Source of the DNA: a virus
DNA length: 64,000 bases
IMG/VR virus record: IMGVR_UViG_3300046169_000081
Coordinates: 1 to 64,000 of that record
Strand: one strand, 5' to 3'
Made by a program: the position numbers and the translations under genes. Numbering within the stretch: position 1 is the stretch's first letter; each line of letters starts with the position of its first letter. This document shows, one piece after another, positions 41,801-56,100 of the stretch. Below the pieces are notes generated by a model. It had not been told where the DNA came from and made no database searches. It saw nothing but the letters and a program-made list of their open reading frames with translations.

Positions 41801-44800
41801 TAGTAATTTTAAATTTTTATATGATGCTTCTACAGCTGCTAATGCAGCAGGTGTGGTAGAAATTTTTCTTATCCCTTCATTACCAAGTAATGCTATTCTG
41901 TAATCTAGTATTTGATTATCAATAGCGCCGCTATAAGGCTCACCATATTGTTCTTTATATTTAGTATATTCTAATTGAGTTTTGGGTAAACCTAATCTTT
42001 GTATTGCCTTTATACTTCTATCAGACCAACCTAAATCATTTAAGTTAAGTGTCTCAGCAGAATCTTCTAATTTTGATCCTTGTCTTTCAAAAGACTTTAC
42101 TGCTTGTGCATAAACAGTGTCTTCGTTTACTTTCTTATTTATAAAAGCAATATAGTCTTGAAACTCTCTACCTTTTGTTTCACCATAAGCATCAAAAGTT
42201 TTTGTTTCTGAATTATAATAGTAATCCTTCATTTGAGTATAAAGCTTATCAATATCAAAATCAGCTCCTGATACTTCAACTAATTCAGCAGCAAACATTG
42301 CTGATGAACCATAATATGTAGGTAAGAAATCAACAACTTTAATATTCATGGCAGAATGTTTATCCTGTGAAGGAATTCTAACACCAAACATTTTTGCAAT
42401 TACGTCTGGTATTTTACCACTCTTTTCACTTATTTGCTCATATACCTCTTTAGAAAGTGCAGGCATCAAAGCTTCACTATAAACTAGACCCGTTTCATTA
42501 CCTTTATTATCATACTCTTTTAGGTTATATCTTAGTCTATCATATATGACTATACCTTCTTTAGGTATTTCTAATCCTTTTAATCCTTCAATAGTTAGAT
42601 CACTATCAACAGTTATACCTTTAGAGTCTATCTCTCTTATTACTTCCTGATCTACCTAATTTACCATCAGCCTCTAAACTATAAACTCTTCTTAATACTC
42701 TAGCGCCTAAATCAGAAACTAATGCAAAACTATCTCCAGGTATTTTTTCTTGGAATACTCCTTTATTAAAGTAACTTAAGAAACAACTGCTCTGCCTTAG
42801 CAATTGCAATAGGGTTGTTTATATCAAAGTTAGGTTCATTTGTCTCAGGATTAATTGAGAACATTTCTATCAGGTTACTGCTAGATTGACTTGCTTTTAA
42901 GGAGTTTTGTGCATACTCAAAAAAAGTAGCTAGGTTAGCTGTAATTTTATTACTTTGTCTACTAAGATCTAATTCAGATAGTAAACCTTCAAACGTATAT
43001 ATTAAGTTTCTCTTATCTTTAAATTTGAGATAAAGTCTTTTTCTAATTGCATTATTATATGCTCTTTTTACATCAGCAATATTTTTAATCTCAGGCATAC
43101 CCTCTATAGATATAGGAGTATCATCAACTTGCTCAGATGTAATTAAAGTTTTAATTTGGCTAAGTTCTGTAATTTGTTTTTTGTTAGATGGATTTACAAC
43201 CTGCAAACCAAAATCTCTTGCGCTTATAATAGATGAAGGAGAATCAATGTTATCTTTAAGATTAACTAAATTTTGTTTTAACATCTTAAATGCAGATTCT
43301 GGAGCAGCAATACTTGGAAAATTATTTTCAGCTTCTAAAGCTTCCATATTATTTAACAAGAAATGTAATTCTTCTTTTCCTGGTTTTGCTTCCCATATAA
43401 TGTTATCATTCTCATCTCTTCTTCCTGTATCATTAGAAGTAAGTTGTCTAGATAACATAAACCCTGACATTTTGATAAATGACTCACCATCAAAGTGAAC
43501 AAACTTTTTTGAGTTGAATACCCCATTTTGGTTAATTAAACCTTGTGGTCCAAATACATCATCAGAAGTTAATTTTTCTCCACGCTCTATTTTATTTAAT
43601 AGATCGGCTTGTGTCTGAGAAAGTTTACCTAAACCAAACCAGAACTGTCTAAATGCTTTAGGAGTCAAATACATTTGAGCATCAGCACGGTCTATGCTAT
43701 TATTAGAAAAGTCTGAAGTAACAGTTGGCTCATTAAACTGAATAACATTAATTTCAGTTGTTGGAGATGTCACTCCTTTTTTCTCATCAGTAAGTGGTGT
43801 GTATACATTATCAAAAGCAGCATTCATACCTTTTGCTCTTTTGATTTTATCTATACTATTTTTGAGTATTTTAGCTTGATCTCCTAATAATAATTCATTT
43901 AGTGATTTAGTATTTATATAATCATTAAAGAATACTTGTCTTAAGTTATATCTCTGATCAGCTCTTAAATTAAGTGCTTCAGCAGCCTTAATAGATAAAG
44001 CTCTTGCCTCACCCTTTTTATCTAGCACAATACCTTTTTTAAGATCATTATTTATTAGCTCATCTATTTCATATTGTTCTATAAGAGCTTCAAATCTATT
44101 ATACTTTGCTTCTAAACTTGTTCTTATTACTTTGTCTAAAAACTGAGACTTTGAAAAACCTGCAAGTTTTACCGCTTGATCAAATAAAATGTCTTGATCT
44201 TGATTCATTGCGGACATTTCAAGTTGTGATTTAACTTGTACATTATCTCCTAAGAAAAACGCTTCACTATTAAATAAAGTATTTGCTCTTTGGACTTCTC
44301 CAATATTATATCCAACTATATCATCTTGAGTTTTTGTCTCACTATTATTTTCTCTTTTGATACGGTTGTACTCATTTTCTATAGAGTCATATACAACATT
44401 TAACACTTCTGTAGTAATAGCGGCTTCCTTGCCAGATACAGCTTTTATAACCGGCAGTGATGCTAAATCACCAGTGTTAGATGCTTCTAATACTCTAATA
44501 AGTAAAGGTGCTGTAGCTACAATCTCTGTTCCACCTGACTCAGTTTCAATTCTAACCTCACTCTTTAATTTATTGTTTTTCGGATTAAAGTCTAACGTAT
44601 AATTGTTAATAAGGTTTGTTATAAATTGCTTCGGTGTATAGCTACCATACTCAGTTGTATTTAAGATACCCTCTATAAACGCGTCATAATCAGACTCTCT
44701 ATCTAGCGTTTCAACTAATTTAGTACCTGAAATTCTTTTAATAGATAAAAGGTTACTATTAGCCATGCTCTCAAAAGCAGGATTGTTCAATAGATAATTA

Positions 44801-47800
44801 GAACTTAAAAATACTGAGTTAAGCAATTTTTGTCTTTCACTTATTTTATTAAGTGCTGTAACTCTTTTAAGATTAAATGTAGGTTTCTGATGTGCATTAA
44901 CCATGTCACCATTTACATTGGTAAATACTGATAATCCAATTGACTCATCAAACACAGCATTATTGATTGCCATTTTTCTAATCTTAGATGTAGCACCATA
45001 TTCAGAATATAGATCTACATCTTTTACTATCAAGTCATTTATAAAATAAAGATCTTCTGCAGTAACTGGATCTGATGTTTCATTGAAGTCTAATAACAAT
45101 TGTTGGTTAGATGATCCTGCTCCTCTAGATCTAATAATACTATACTTTATGTATAAAGGACTAAGTTTTATACCTGTACTATCAAAAAGATTTTGAGCTA
45201 TACTCACAGACAAATTTTGCAAAGCAGCATCTTCAATAGTTTCTGTTGCTAACAATTGAGCTCTAAAAGCTTTTATGGAATCTGTAGCTTCTTTCTTTTT
45301 TCTTTTATCAAGTAACCACTGTTGACTTAATGTTAGATATGCTTGACCCCAAAGATCTATTTGTGTGTGTATATCATCTCTTTCTGCAGCAGAATATGTT
45401 ATTACATTTCCTGATTCATCCATCTGTTGGAATAACCACTCTACTCTAAAGTTTGTAAATGCTTTTGTTATCTGATTAAATAATAAAGGATCTTTGATAT
45501 TTTCGGGTAAAGTCATTTGACTAACATCAACACCATAAGGTATACCTATGTCCTCAAACATTTTTTTAACAACACCTTTAGTATTAGGATTGTCTTGAGA
45601 AAATAAATACATAGCCTGTAGAATCTCTAAAGGATCTTCTTTTGATTTTACAGATTTTAATATTCCATTATAGACACTATATACATCTATAGGTACAATC
45701 AAAGGTTCTCCTTCTGTAAGTTCTACATTACCAAAAATATCAGTTTGCTCTTTAGTTATAGTTGCTAAGTAACTTCTAATATATGTAGGCAGTGAACTAA
45801 AACCACCATTCATGTAAGCTTCTTTACCAAACTGTGTTACATTTCTAAGACCATCTTGATTTTCATAATCATCTTCTGATAACTCTTGCTGTTGTTTCTG
45901 AACATCTATAATGTCAAGAACATCCATAACAGCCTTATAAATAGGTTGGTTTTTTACATCAGCAAATAAATCAAAGTTTATTGCTTGATATATCTGAACT
46001 AACTTATCATATCTTAATTGATTAGTTGGTGTATCTGTTGCTAAAAGTTTTTCATTTGCAGGATTGTTAGGATCATACAAATCAGAAAAATCATTAAGCA
46101 AGTCTTCTATTATCTCTTCGTTTGTTTTTTGTTTACCCTCATCATTGAGATAAAACCTTGGATCTTTTCTTCTATTAATATAGTTGGCAGCAATAGTTAA
46201 AGCCAAATTGTTAGCAATATTAGAATCTAAGTATAATCTTCCTTTAGATCCATTTACTTGTACAGCTTCATATGGCAGCAATGCATTTGCAATTGTAATA
46301 GCCGGCCCTGCCTGCATAGTAAAGTCATTTGCTACAACAGTAGCATTTGCATATTTACCAGCATCAATATTTTCAAACAAAGTTTGTAACTCTGTTTTAG
46401 AGTATGATTCAAACACAGCTTTAATCCATTCAATTATTCTATTAAAGAATGATTTTATTGAGCTGTCTGTTTTAGTATCTTTAGGATTAGCTTTAAATAA
46501 CTCAAACTGATCCGCCATATACTCTTCATAATACTCTCTCTCAAGTTGTTCTTGAGTCATATTTGTATAAGTATCCGCAGAGTTTCTAAATTTAATTAAC
46601 TCTTTTTGAAGACTCTTACCTTCTTTTCTTAATTGTGCTCTCTTTTCTTTCTTAGCAATCGCAAGCAAACGTTTTTGCTGTTCAGGTGAAAGTAGCATTC
46701 TGTATACACCGTGGAAAGCTTCATGATATCTAAAAGGATTTGTTGCACCTGTATATATCGTACCACCCGCAGTTAAACCACCAGCTAAACCATTTAAGTC
46801 TAAAACAAATGCACCAACTCTTTTACCACCTGCTTTAAGATTATTACCAAGTTGTTTTATATCAGCTACAGTAATAAACTCAGGTAAGTTATCCTGTGCC
46901 CACAGTAAAAAGTCATCAAGACTTTCTAAATCAGATACTGAATATCCTGCAGGTAAAACTTTATTCCCTGGTTTTAAAAGTCTCTCTCTTTCTTGTAATA
47001 AACTTTGATACTCTTTACTTTCTTTAAGAGCTTTTCTTTTATTGTTCCAACCTACCTCTGAAGTTATTTTTTCTTCAAGTTCTTTAATCTTGCCATTTAG
47101 TACATCAATAGGTGTTGCAGCTAGTGCAGTCAAATCAATTGACTTGTTTTTGCTCTTCAGCCATACTTGACCCTTTAGGTATTCTTCTATCTGTGGTGCA
47201 ATGGATCCTTCTTGTCTAATTGCTTGCTCTCTTTCTGTAAGAGGTACACCAGCCATAATTTTCTGTGCAATAGAATCAATCAATTGCTTCTGTACTGTTG
47301 TTGGATCATTTACAAATCCTTCCCAAACAACATCAGATACTTCACCTGCACGTGCTTTATCAGCTTCAGCAGCAACCTCATCTCTTGCATCAACTTGATC
47401 CTCTGCTAGTTTACTTAGTATATCAGCTTCTTGATTATCTATCTTAGATTTCTGACCTTGGCTTATAGATTTTTTTGGTTCTACATTATCTGGTCTATTA
47501 ATATTTGCAGCTTTATCTATAGCAGCTTGAACCATTCCAGATTCAGCATTCACAAACAAATAACCACCTCTTCTAATTTGAGGTGATAGTTTTGTAGATA
47601 AACTTTCTAACATCTCATTAATAGATGCATTTAATGGCACACTGGTAGTAAAATTGTTTATTGTAACATTTACATCTTTAGCCACACTTTGTTCTGTAAG
47701 TTTAGCTAATAATTGCTCTAGTTTAGAAATATTAGAACCTTCTTTATTTAAATCTGCTTCATATAAATATTGATATGCACCAACACGTCCTACACCATTC

Positions 47801-50800
47801 TGATAAATTTCTCCTCTAATTTTACCCCATGGATCTACTGTAATATTCAAATTAAATCCCTTGGGCATATTAACCCTAAACTTTTTATTTGTATCATTAT
47901 TAAATACAGTATTGTAATCAGCATTTATATAATCACCAACTTTTTTACCAGGATGTTTACTAATGTTTTCAGAAGTAACTAAATTCTCCTGTCTAGTTTT
48001 TTCTGCTTGAGTTTTCATATCAAGCATTACACTTTCTAATACATCTTTAGATAATCCTGTAGTTTTTGCTGTAGCTAGAGTATAAGTACCATTAGGTTGT
48101 CTAACTACGTATTGATATCTTTCTGTGTAGTTAAAGGTATCAGGCCCCATCATCTTATCAAATAAACTAATGCTTTGACCACCAATAGGTAACTTTAATC
48201 CTTCTTCAACTTCTGCTACTAATGCTGCTTTTTGATCTGGGTCTGTTATGTTAGAATATGTTTCATAGTCCATCATTGATCCATCCGCTGCTCTTGTAAT
48301 ATCAAATATTAATACATCACCTCCATCATTAGCTGCATAAGGAAGTTCAGATAGTGGTATTAAAGGATTATTACCACTATAATCCGGATATCCTGCAAAG
48401 TTTCTAATTTGAATGCCTGCAGGTAGTTGACCAATTTTAATAACGTTTTGATCTTTTTTAATTAAAGCTTCAACCTCATTTAACAATAAATCTTGTTTTG
48501 CAAAATTAATTTTTGCTTCTTCTAAAGTTTGCTCAATTGTTTTTCCTTTTTGTGGAACAAATACATTACTTGCAAAATCAACAGACATTTGTGCAGGAAG
48601 AACTTGATTACCTTTATCATCTCTAAATATAATTGACTCAGCAGGTATATAACCTATTTCTCCATTTTCTGGTATAGTTGGTAGTTTTGCATCTGTAAGT
48701 TTTTGATTTAAATTATTTCTTAAAACAGGATCAGCAATAGCAACTTGTAATGTCACCCTTTGATTCTTTCTTCTTATATATGGGTTACTAATACCATTAA
48801 TTATAAAAGGATCCTCATATAATTTATCATTTGGTAAAATATTAATTATAACACCATTTAATAATTGATCTTCTGTTAAAGATGCACCAATAAGTGCAAG
48901 TTGTTTTTCACCAATTTCTCTATCTAATTCTTTTGGTGAATAGATTACTACAGGATCATCTACTGTTACTTTAGGGGCATCAGCAGATAATACTGTAAAA
49001 CTAATTTTTTCTATCTCAAACCTTTTAGAAAAGTCTAATTCACTTTCATAAATAGCAGCATCTTTTCTATCATTATAATTATTAGTCCATCTATCTGCAG
49101 GTACTAAAGATACTGTACCTCTAGATGCATGTTTAGGATTACTGTTAATTATAAACTCAGTACCAACGGGATAATCATCTATAGCCACTTTACTAAATAC
49201 TGATATACCTTTACTTAAAGACATACCATCAAATCTAAATGTTGTACCATCTGAATACTCTCTTTCAAGAGTATCAAATGCAACCTTAGCTTCTTCCATA
49301 GAACTAAAAGTAGCACCCAAAGGTCTATTGATTATTTCTAACATTTCATTAGAAAGAGAATTACCGTTTACATCAACAATTTCTACAAACTCTCCTTGAG
49401 CAGATGATCTTCTTACACCTCTAAATGCTACACCATCCATACCACTAATAGGTTGAACGGCAGCTTGACCCGTATTAGATCTAGAAAAAATACTCATGTT
49501 TAATCCATAGTCATTTACTATAGATTGTACTAAAGGATTTTCAATTGCTTCTCTACTATCTAAAAACTTCTGAAAACCAATTTCACTTTCTATTTCTTGT
49601 TGTGTAGGTTTAACCTTAACCGCTGTTTCTTGACCATTTTGAACCACAATAGTATCATATCCTGTAGCCCAAATTCTTTTTAATGCGGATAAAGCAGCAA
49701 CAATATTAGTTGCATTTGTTGTCTTTCTCCATTGTTCTGGAGTTAATATAGCATCTTTTGTGTTAGCTCTATATTTACGGTATTCTTTTTCTAAAATAGA
49801 CTTTAAAGTTTTTGAAGTATTTATATCTCCAATATTTATTTGAATACCTGCATCTTCTAATTTATCTTCAACATCTAAAATAGTTTCTGCTTGAACAGAT
49901 TGTGAAGATTCTACTTCTGCTTGTGCTTTATCTTGTTGATCTAGTTGAACAAATGCGGCAAGCAAACCACCCACCTCTTTGATTAATTTAGCATCTTGTT
50001 CTAATCTTGGATTAAGTAATTTACCATCAATAAAAAATGCACCTTTATTACCCTGTAGTAGTAAAGCAAGTAAATCTTTTTCTGTTATTTCACCAGCAAA
50101 ATATTTCCTAACTAAGGTTGGCTCTATAGCAACCTCCTTTTCATATAACAAATTAATTAGCTCATTCTTTTTTTGTGTATCTAAATATCTAGCAGCTGCA
50201 TCTCTTACTACCGCATCTTTATTTTTATACAACCATTCATAGTATTGCTTTGATCTATCAGCAATTTCTTGTTGCTTAGTGGGGTTAGTCATAAAATCAA
50301 TAGACCTAGAAAATGATGCTGCATCAGATCTAAGTGCGCTATGATCTACAATTTTTGCAACTGCATCATCAACTAAATCTTGATTAACAAAGTCAGAATT
50401 ATTTTCCGCAAGAACTTGTATATAGTTTTTAAATGCAGATCTAACTTTATTTACTGTACCTTGTCTTCTGCTTATGTTTCCTTTTTTAGTTATATTTTTT
50501 GGGTCATTAATAACATCAGCATACTTCTGTAAAGCTTTCCTTTTATTTTTCTTTTTGTTGATTACTGTTTTAGATTCTCCTGCTTCCTCTGCAGCTTTAA
50601 TCTCAGCATCTAGCAAAGTTAACTCTTGGTCTATACTTTCTTTGTTATATAGTATTCTTATATCAGAACTTGCTTGATTAGCAAACAAAGGTTCTGTTTC
50701 TAATGATGTCTCTATAGCTGCTTGCCTTTCTACAGCATTTTTATAAGCTTCATTAGTAAACATATAAAGCATCTTATTATGTTTATATGCCTGTTCTTCT

Positions 50801-53115
50801 CTTTGTAAATTTAAATACTCTGGACTACCAGCAGTTAAATTCTCGTAGTTAAAAGTTTTATCAAATACTTTAGGTAATTTATTAGCAAAAGTCTCACCAT
50901 ATTCATCTATCAGATTAATTTGTTTCTGAATACGTTTTCTTACCTTCTCAGGTTTTCCAAACTCTTTTGGATTAAAAGCTTCTGCAAGATCTTTATCTGA
51001 CATTTTACTAAACTCAAGATAACTTTCTCTTGCAAATTTTATAGAGCCTCTTTCATATGCTGAATACAAATTAAAAAATTGTGCAGCAAACTGTGCATTA
51101 TCAAAATCATATTTATCATTATCTGCAAACGCAATGCTTTGCTCAGAAAAATTTTGTTTTTGTAATATAGCTTGAAATTGAGCTGGTGAAAGCACAGATT
51201 CTAAATCTTGTTTCATCATTTCACCACGCTCATTAATTTGTTTTACAATATCATCTAATACTTGTTCTCTTCTTTGACTATATTCTTTAGCATAGTTTGA
51301 TTGTGTACCATCACCAAATTTTGTGTTTGCTTTTGCATATGCACTTCTACCAATAGCAGGTAAACCCTGAAACAAAACTTGCTGATAAGGACCAGCTAAA
51401 CCACCCATTAAAAATCCTGAAAGAAAAACACTCATGCCTTCTTTTGATGCAAGATTAGAAGTTGATTGACCAACATAACCGGCAAGAGTTGACGGGCCAC
51501 CGCTTAAAGGATCTCTCAATAATGAGCTGTAATATCCAACTGTTGCAGCAGAAATTGCTTCTTGAGATACTTCTTGTACACCTTCTGCTAAATTAGCAGC
51601 ACCATATCTTAACATCTGAGTACCCATAACTTTAGCAGCTCCTTTGTAACCGGCTCTATTAAAGGCTAATTTAAGTTCTTGTGGTATTCTCTTTATTAAA
51701 TATTTACTTCCCTTTACTGCTGTAAATGCATCTTTACGTAGGATTCTATTGGAGTTAGTAACTTGCCTTCTCCAACCACCAAATGCATTTTTTAAAACAA
51801 TTCTGTTAGAGGCATATATAACAGCAAAGTTTGCCATCTGAGCTTTAAAAGATGCCTCAGCAGCTTTAACCATTATATCCTTGGTCTGTTGTTCTGTTAC
51901 ACCCCCACCTTGATTTTTATAGTTTGCTTCATTAAAACCATTATTTAAAACTTGGTTATAAACCATACCTGCTTCCATTTTAGATTCAGATAATGATGCA
52001 TTAACCATTCTAAAATCTCTATAGAATGCACCAAATAAATTTGTTGTCTTAGCAAGATTTATTGTATTCTGTGCAGTGGTTTTTGCAGTCTTCCAATTTT
52101 TAAGTGCATATAAAGTTTCTGGTGCTATTGCTCTAAATACAGTATTCATACCTTTACCAAGCTGAGCAGCATTAAAAAGATCTCTTGCTCTTTCTACTTG
52201 AGATATTTGTTTTACAAAGTCATATGAAGCTTTTGCACCTCTTGTAAAAGATGTACCTTTCATTGTAAAATCAAAAGCCCTTTTTATTCTAGGTATAAAT
52301 CTTCCTTGTGCAGCAACAAATGCAGCAAGACTACCACCACCAGTTGGTACAGCTGTAAGAGCAGCTCCGGCTGCTAATATTGCTTCTTCAACGGCAATAG
52401 ATGCCACAATACCTGCTGTATAACCAAAGTTTAAACCAAGGTTGCCAAACCAACCACCAAAACTACCAGATGTACTACCACCAATTCTCATAGCATCTTC
52501 CATCTCTTGTGCAGACTCAAGATCTGGATCTTCCCAATAACTATCACCATCAAAAATATCTGCTAATGATCTATAACTTGATACAAAACCAGTCCCTCCA
52601 AGCTTTAAAAATTGTTCAAAACCTCTTTGAAATCCATCCCAACCAGTCATATTTTTATTGAATACAGCATCCATGTTAGCATAAGGAGCAAAACCTATGT
52701 CTGCAAAAGCATTACTCTCGTACTGTCTATCAAAGTTTATTTGTCTTACATTGCTCCAAATAGGATTTGGAAGTGTTCCTTCATCAGGTGTAAGAGGTTC
52801 TTTAAGACTTTGCTCTAATTGTTCTGCTATAGTTAATTTTTTTTGTGGCTGTGTGCTGGTAGATAAACCAGGAGACAACTTATCCATAAACATATTACCA
52901 ATAGCATTAGGTCCAACCTTATCCATTTCTGTTCTGTACATATCAATTTGCTGCATGTACTTATCATCAATAGGATTTTCTAAAGGAGGCAGGATATCAT
53001 CTATAGATTGATAAGGAACAGATGTATCAATAGGATTCATATCAACTGAATCTTGTACAATTCTCTGTTTCAAATCAAAATCTGGACTTGGTAAATTGTT
53101 TGTTAATTCTGACAT
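38825..53115 (-). CDS. Giant polyprotein with zincin metallopeptidase and two-barrel RNA polymerase, frameshifted
   Basis: Read as one gene it would be 4,762 aa, but two +1 breaks near 42777 and 42647 split it. Regions: hydrophobic segment about 225-290; HEAFH zinc-protease motif at about 2131-2135; RNA polymerase core from about 3140, with TDAQ-like DRADAQMYLTP, KFVHFDGESFIKMSG, then RIPSQDKHSAMNIKVVDFLP and SGADFDIDKLY (DFDID at about 3618-3622). A conserved YLFTDNA...IRGKNNA domain and QLDLF clamp-binding motif (about 4686-4690) lie in the C-terminal part. This matches crAss-like virion RNA polymerases, which transcribe early genes. The family call is firm, the intact state is not. Confidence 0.78.
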
Positions 53116-53126
53116 ACTATGCTGAT

Positions 53127-56100
53127 TTATTCTTTAATGTTTGCCATTGTTTGCTCGTATGCTAATTTAGCACTTTCTTGCGTAGCACCTGGAACTTTTC
53201 TCATATATTCTTTAGTCCAACTTTCTTCAGTTAAACTTGCAGCTCTAGATTGCATTTCTAATAAATTATTTTGTACATTCTGTGCCTCTAAAGATTGCAT
53301 AATTTTATTAAATCTATTATTCAAATCTTTTGAATAATCTTGAGATTCATCATACCTTAATATAACTTCATTTTGAGCATAAGTAGTGTATTGATTATTT
53401 ATATCTGTAGCGTTTGGGTCAAATTGATTTAACTCATAACTAACAACAAATTCATTTGGTTTAGTTTTAAATATAGTAGCTTTACCAGGACTAAACAAAC
53501 TACCGTCACCTGTATAAGTATAACTTTGGTTAGGTGATAAATCAATTTGTTGTTCTAAAAAAGACTGTCTTGAATTGTTATATGCACCTGGATTAACATC
53601 TGTATTTCTATCAAATACAACCATTAGACCGTTATTCAAAACTTTTTTCATTGCTTCCAGACTTATATTTTCTGGTAAATTATTACTATTGCTAAATTTT
53701 TTGATTATTTCAGCATCAAAATCACTATACTGATATGCTGCAGTAGGTGTTCTAATTTCTTCTCCCTCATCATCTAAAATTGAAGGTCCAAGGTTTGGAA
53801 AGTAAGTCAAACTAAATGTACCAACTTTAGTTTCTCCTGCTTCTAACATGCCTTTTAAAAACTCAGCAGCTTTTTGACTTTCAGTTTTAGTAACACCTTC
53901 ACTTATATTTAGGTTTTCTATTACACTTGTATCATCCGGCCTCATAATAACTTGAGTACCTAAACCACCCGCTTTACCAGATATTTGTTGTTGATAAATA
54001 GAAGTAGCAAGTAAATCATTAGCTCTTGTTCCTGGTTCAGGGTTGTTATCTGTCCGAACAGTTTCTGTCGCTACAAATGCAACATCAGTAGTGGAAGCAG
54101 CACCTAAGCCTCTATCAAGAGAAATAAAAGTTTTGGATGGTACCATGCTTTGTTCTTTAACAATATGTTCTTTTATAGCATCCCATATATAGCTTGACTT
54201 TCCATCCATTGCATCATAGTCCCATGCATTTGGTATATACATCATTGATGGGATAGAAGTTCCAGTAGAAATAGTTTCAAATTCCCCATCTTTCCAATTT
54301 GGATCATCATCACCATCGCTGGCTTTATTTGTTCCAGATGGATCAAAGTTTTTTATCTTACCTGCTTTAGCTTCCTCTCTAAAAAGATCCATGTACTCTT
54401 TTTTATTCATGAATCTTTTTACACCATTTTCTTCTGTATAGGGTAATGGATATCCTTGTTTTACAAGCTCATTGAAAGTATTATCACTTTCTTGTAATGC
54501 AACTTTTGCATTTTTACCTGCTTGATAAAAAGTCTCTGCATTTTGCGCAACAGTTTTATTAAATAAATCTTCTCTTAATACTAAACCAGATTTTTCATAA
54601 TCATTAGGGTCTTGTCTAAACAGTTGATTATAAATATTATCATACCTGCCGCCAGGTTGTAAATACTCCGGTGTCTTTTCTTGATAAACTTTATCTCTGT
54701 TTTTAAACCATTTAGATTGCTCATCAAACATTTTAACAATATCTTGATAGTATTGCAATTGATCTGTTTCAATTACTGCACCATCTTCTTCTATTCTTTT
54801 TTTCTTTTTAAGCTCATTTGTTATTTGCAGAGGTGTACCTGTAAAATCAAACTGAGTACCATCTTCTTTTGTAAGCTTTATAGTGTAAGTATTATCAGGA
54901 TTTTGATATCTAACAGATAACATATCTCCTAATAAACCCGCCTTTTCAGAAGTAATTCCTAATTCTTTATCAGCAATTGCATCATTATTAGCTTTTATTG
55001 GATCAACATTTACAAACTTTCCATCCTTCATTTGATAGGTAGTTGAAAGAACATCCGAAAAATTAAAACCTGAACCAGCTCTTGCATTAGCTAAAGCGTC
55101 TTGACCAACTATTTTACCTTCTGCTTGTAATTTTATTAAATCAGTTTCCCTATTATATTCAGCAAGATCCATCCTATCTTCTTGCTTAATATCTTCTAGT
55201 TCTTTATCATACCAAGCTTTTACTCTAATCTTTTGAAGTTCATATTTGTATTTCTCATCTTGAAGAGTAAATGGATCTTCTTTAATTTTTAATGATCTTT
55301 CTAAATTACTAAAGTTATAAGCAGCCCTACGCATATCCTGATCCATATAATAGCTAGATAACATTGAATATGCTTTTGACATAAGTGCTTGATCATCAAT
55401 ATCGGGTGACTCTGCAACTTTATTAAGGCCAATTCTTTTTTCTAAATCTGCCTGTAATTGTTCACTGTATGATTTTTCTTTTTCAACATAATTTTGTTCT
55501 GCCGGTGTTAAACCTTTATTAGCGGAATAATTATCCCACTTTACAACAACATTATTACTATCTTTTATCTGGTTTTTTGTATTGTCAATTTTTTGTTTAT
55601 TAAGTTGATCAAGCCTTAAAACTTGTTCTTGAGCCCAGTTGTTCATAGCTTGTTGCTCAGAAATACTTCCATCTTGAGAAGCTTGAGTTGCATACCTTTT
55701 TGAATCTACATATGCTTTTGTGTTATACCACTTAGTAACTCTAGGGTCATCATATAAGCCAGACATAATTTGGTTATAAGCATCTATCTCAACACGTTTA
55801 CCACCTTTTTCAGTAATGATCCATTTATTAGGTGTATCATCTTTTGTTCCTAGTATTCCGTCAGGTCCTGAAGTGTCTTGGAGCCTATCATACTCTTCAA
55901 ACTTATAACCAAGATCTTGAAGATACTTTTGACCTAAAGTTGCCATATCAGGATCTTCAACAAACTCAGGAAGTCTCATTCCTAAAGCTTGGTTAGCGGA
56001 TGCATTTTGAAATTCTTGTAATCTATAATTCATTGCCTCGGTAGCAATTGGATTAAATTTATCTCTTACTTCTTGTATTGGACTTTGTGCAAGTTGTTCA

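Noticed and set aside
42621-42809. A separate small minus-strand gene
   Set aside because: Its tail is the missing middle of the RNA polymerase gene (KGVFQEKIPGDSFALVSDL) in a third frame, so it is a frameshift product and not an independent gene.
43181-53011. Plus-strand open frames opposite the RNA polymerase gene
   Set aside because: They are antisense to strongly conserved minus-strand coding sequence, are Ser/Ile-rich, and no motif is visible.
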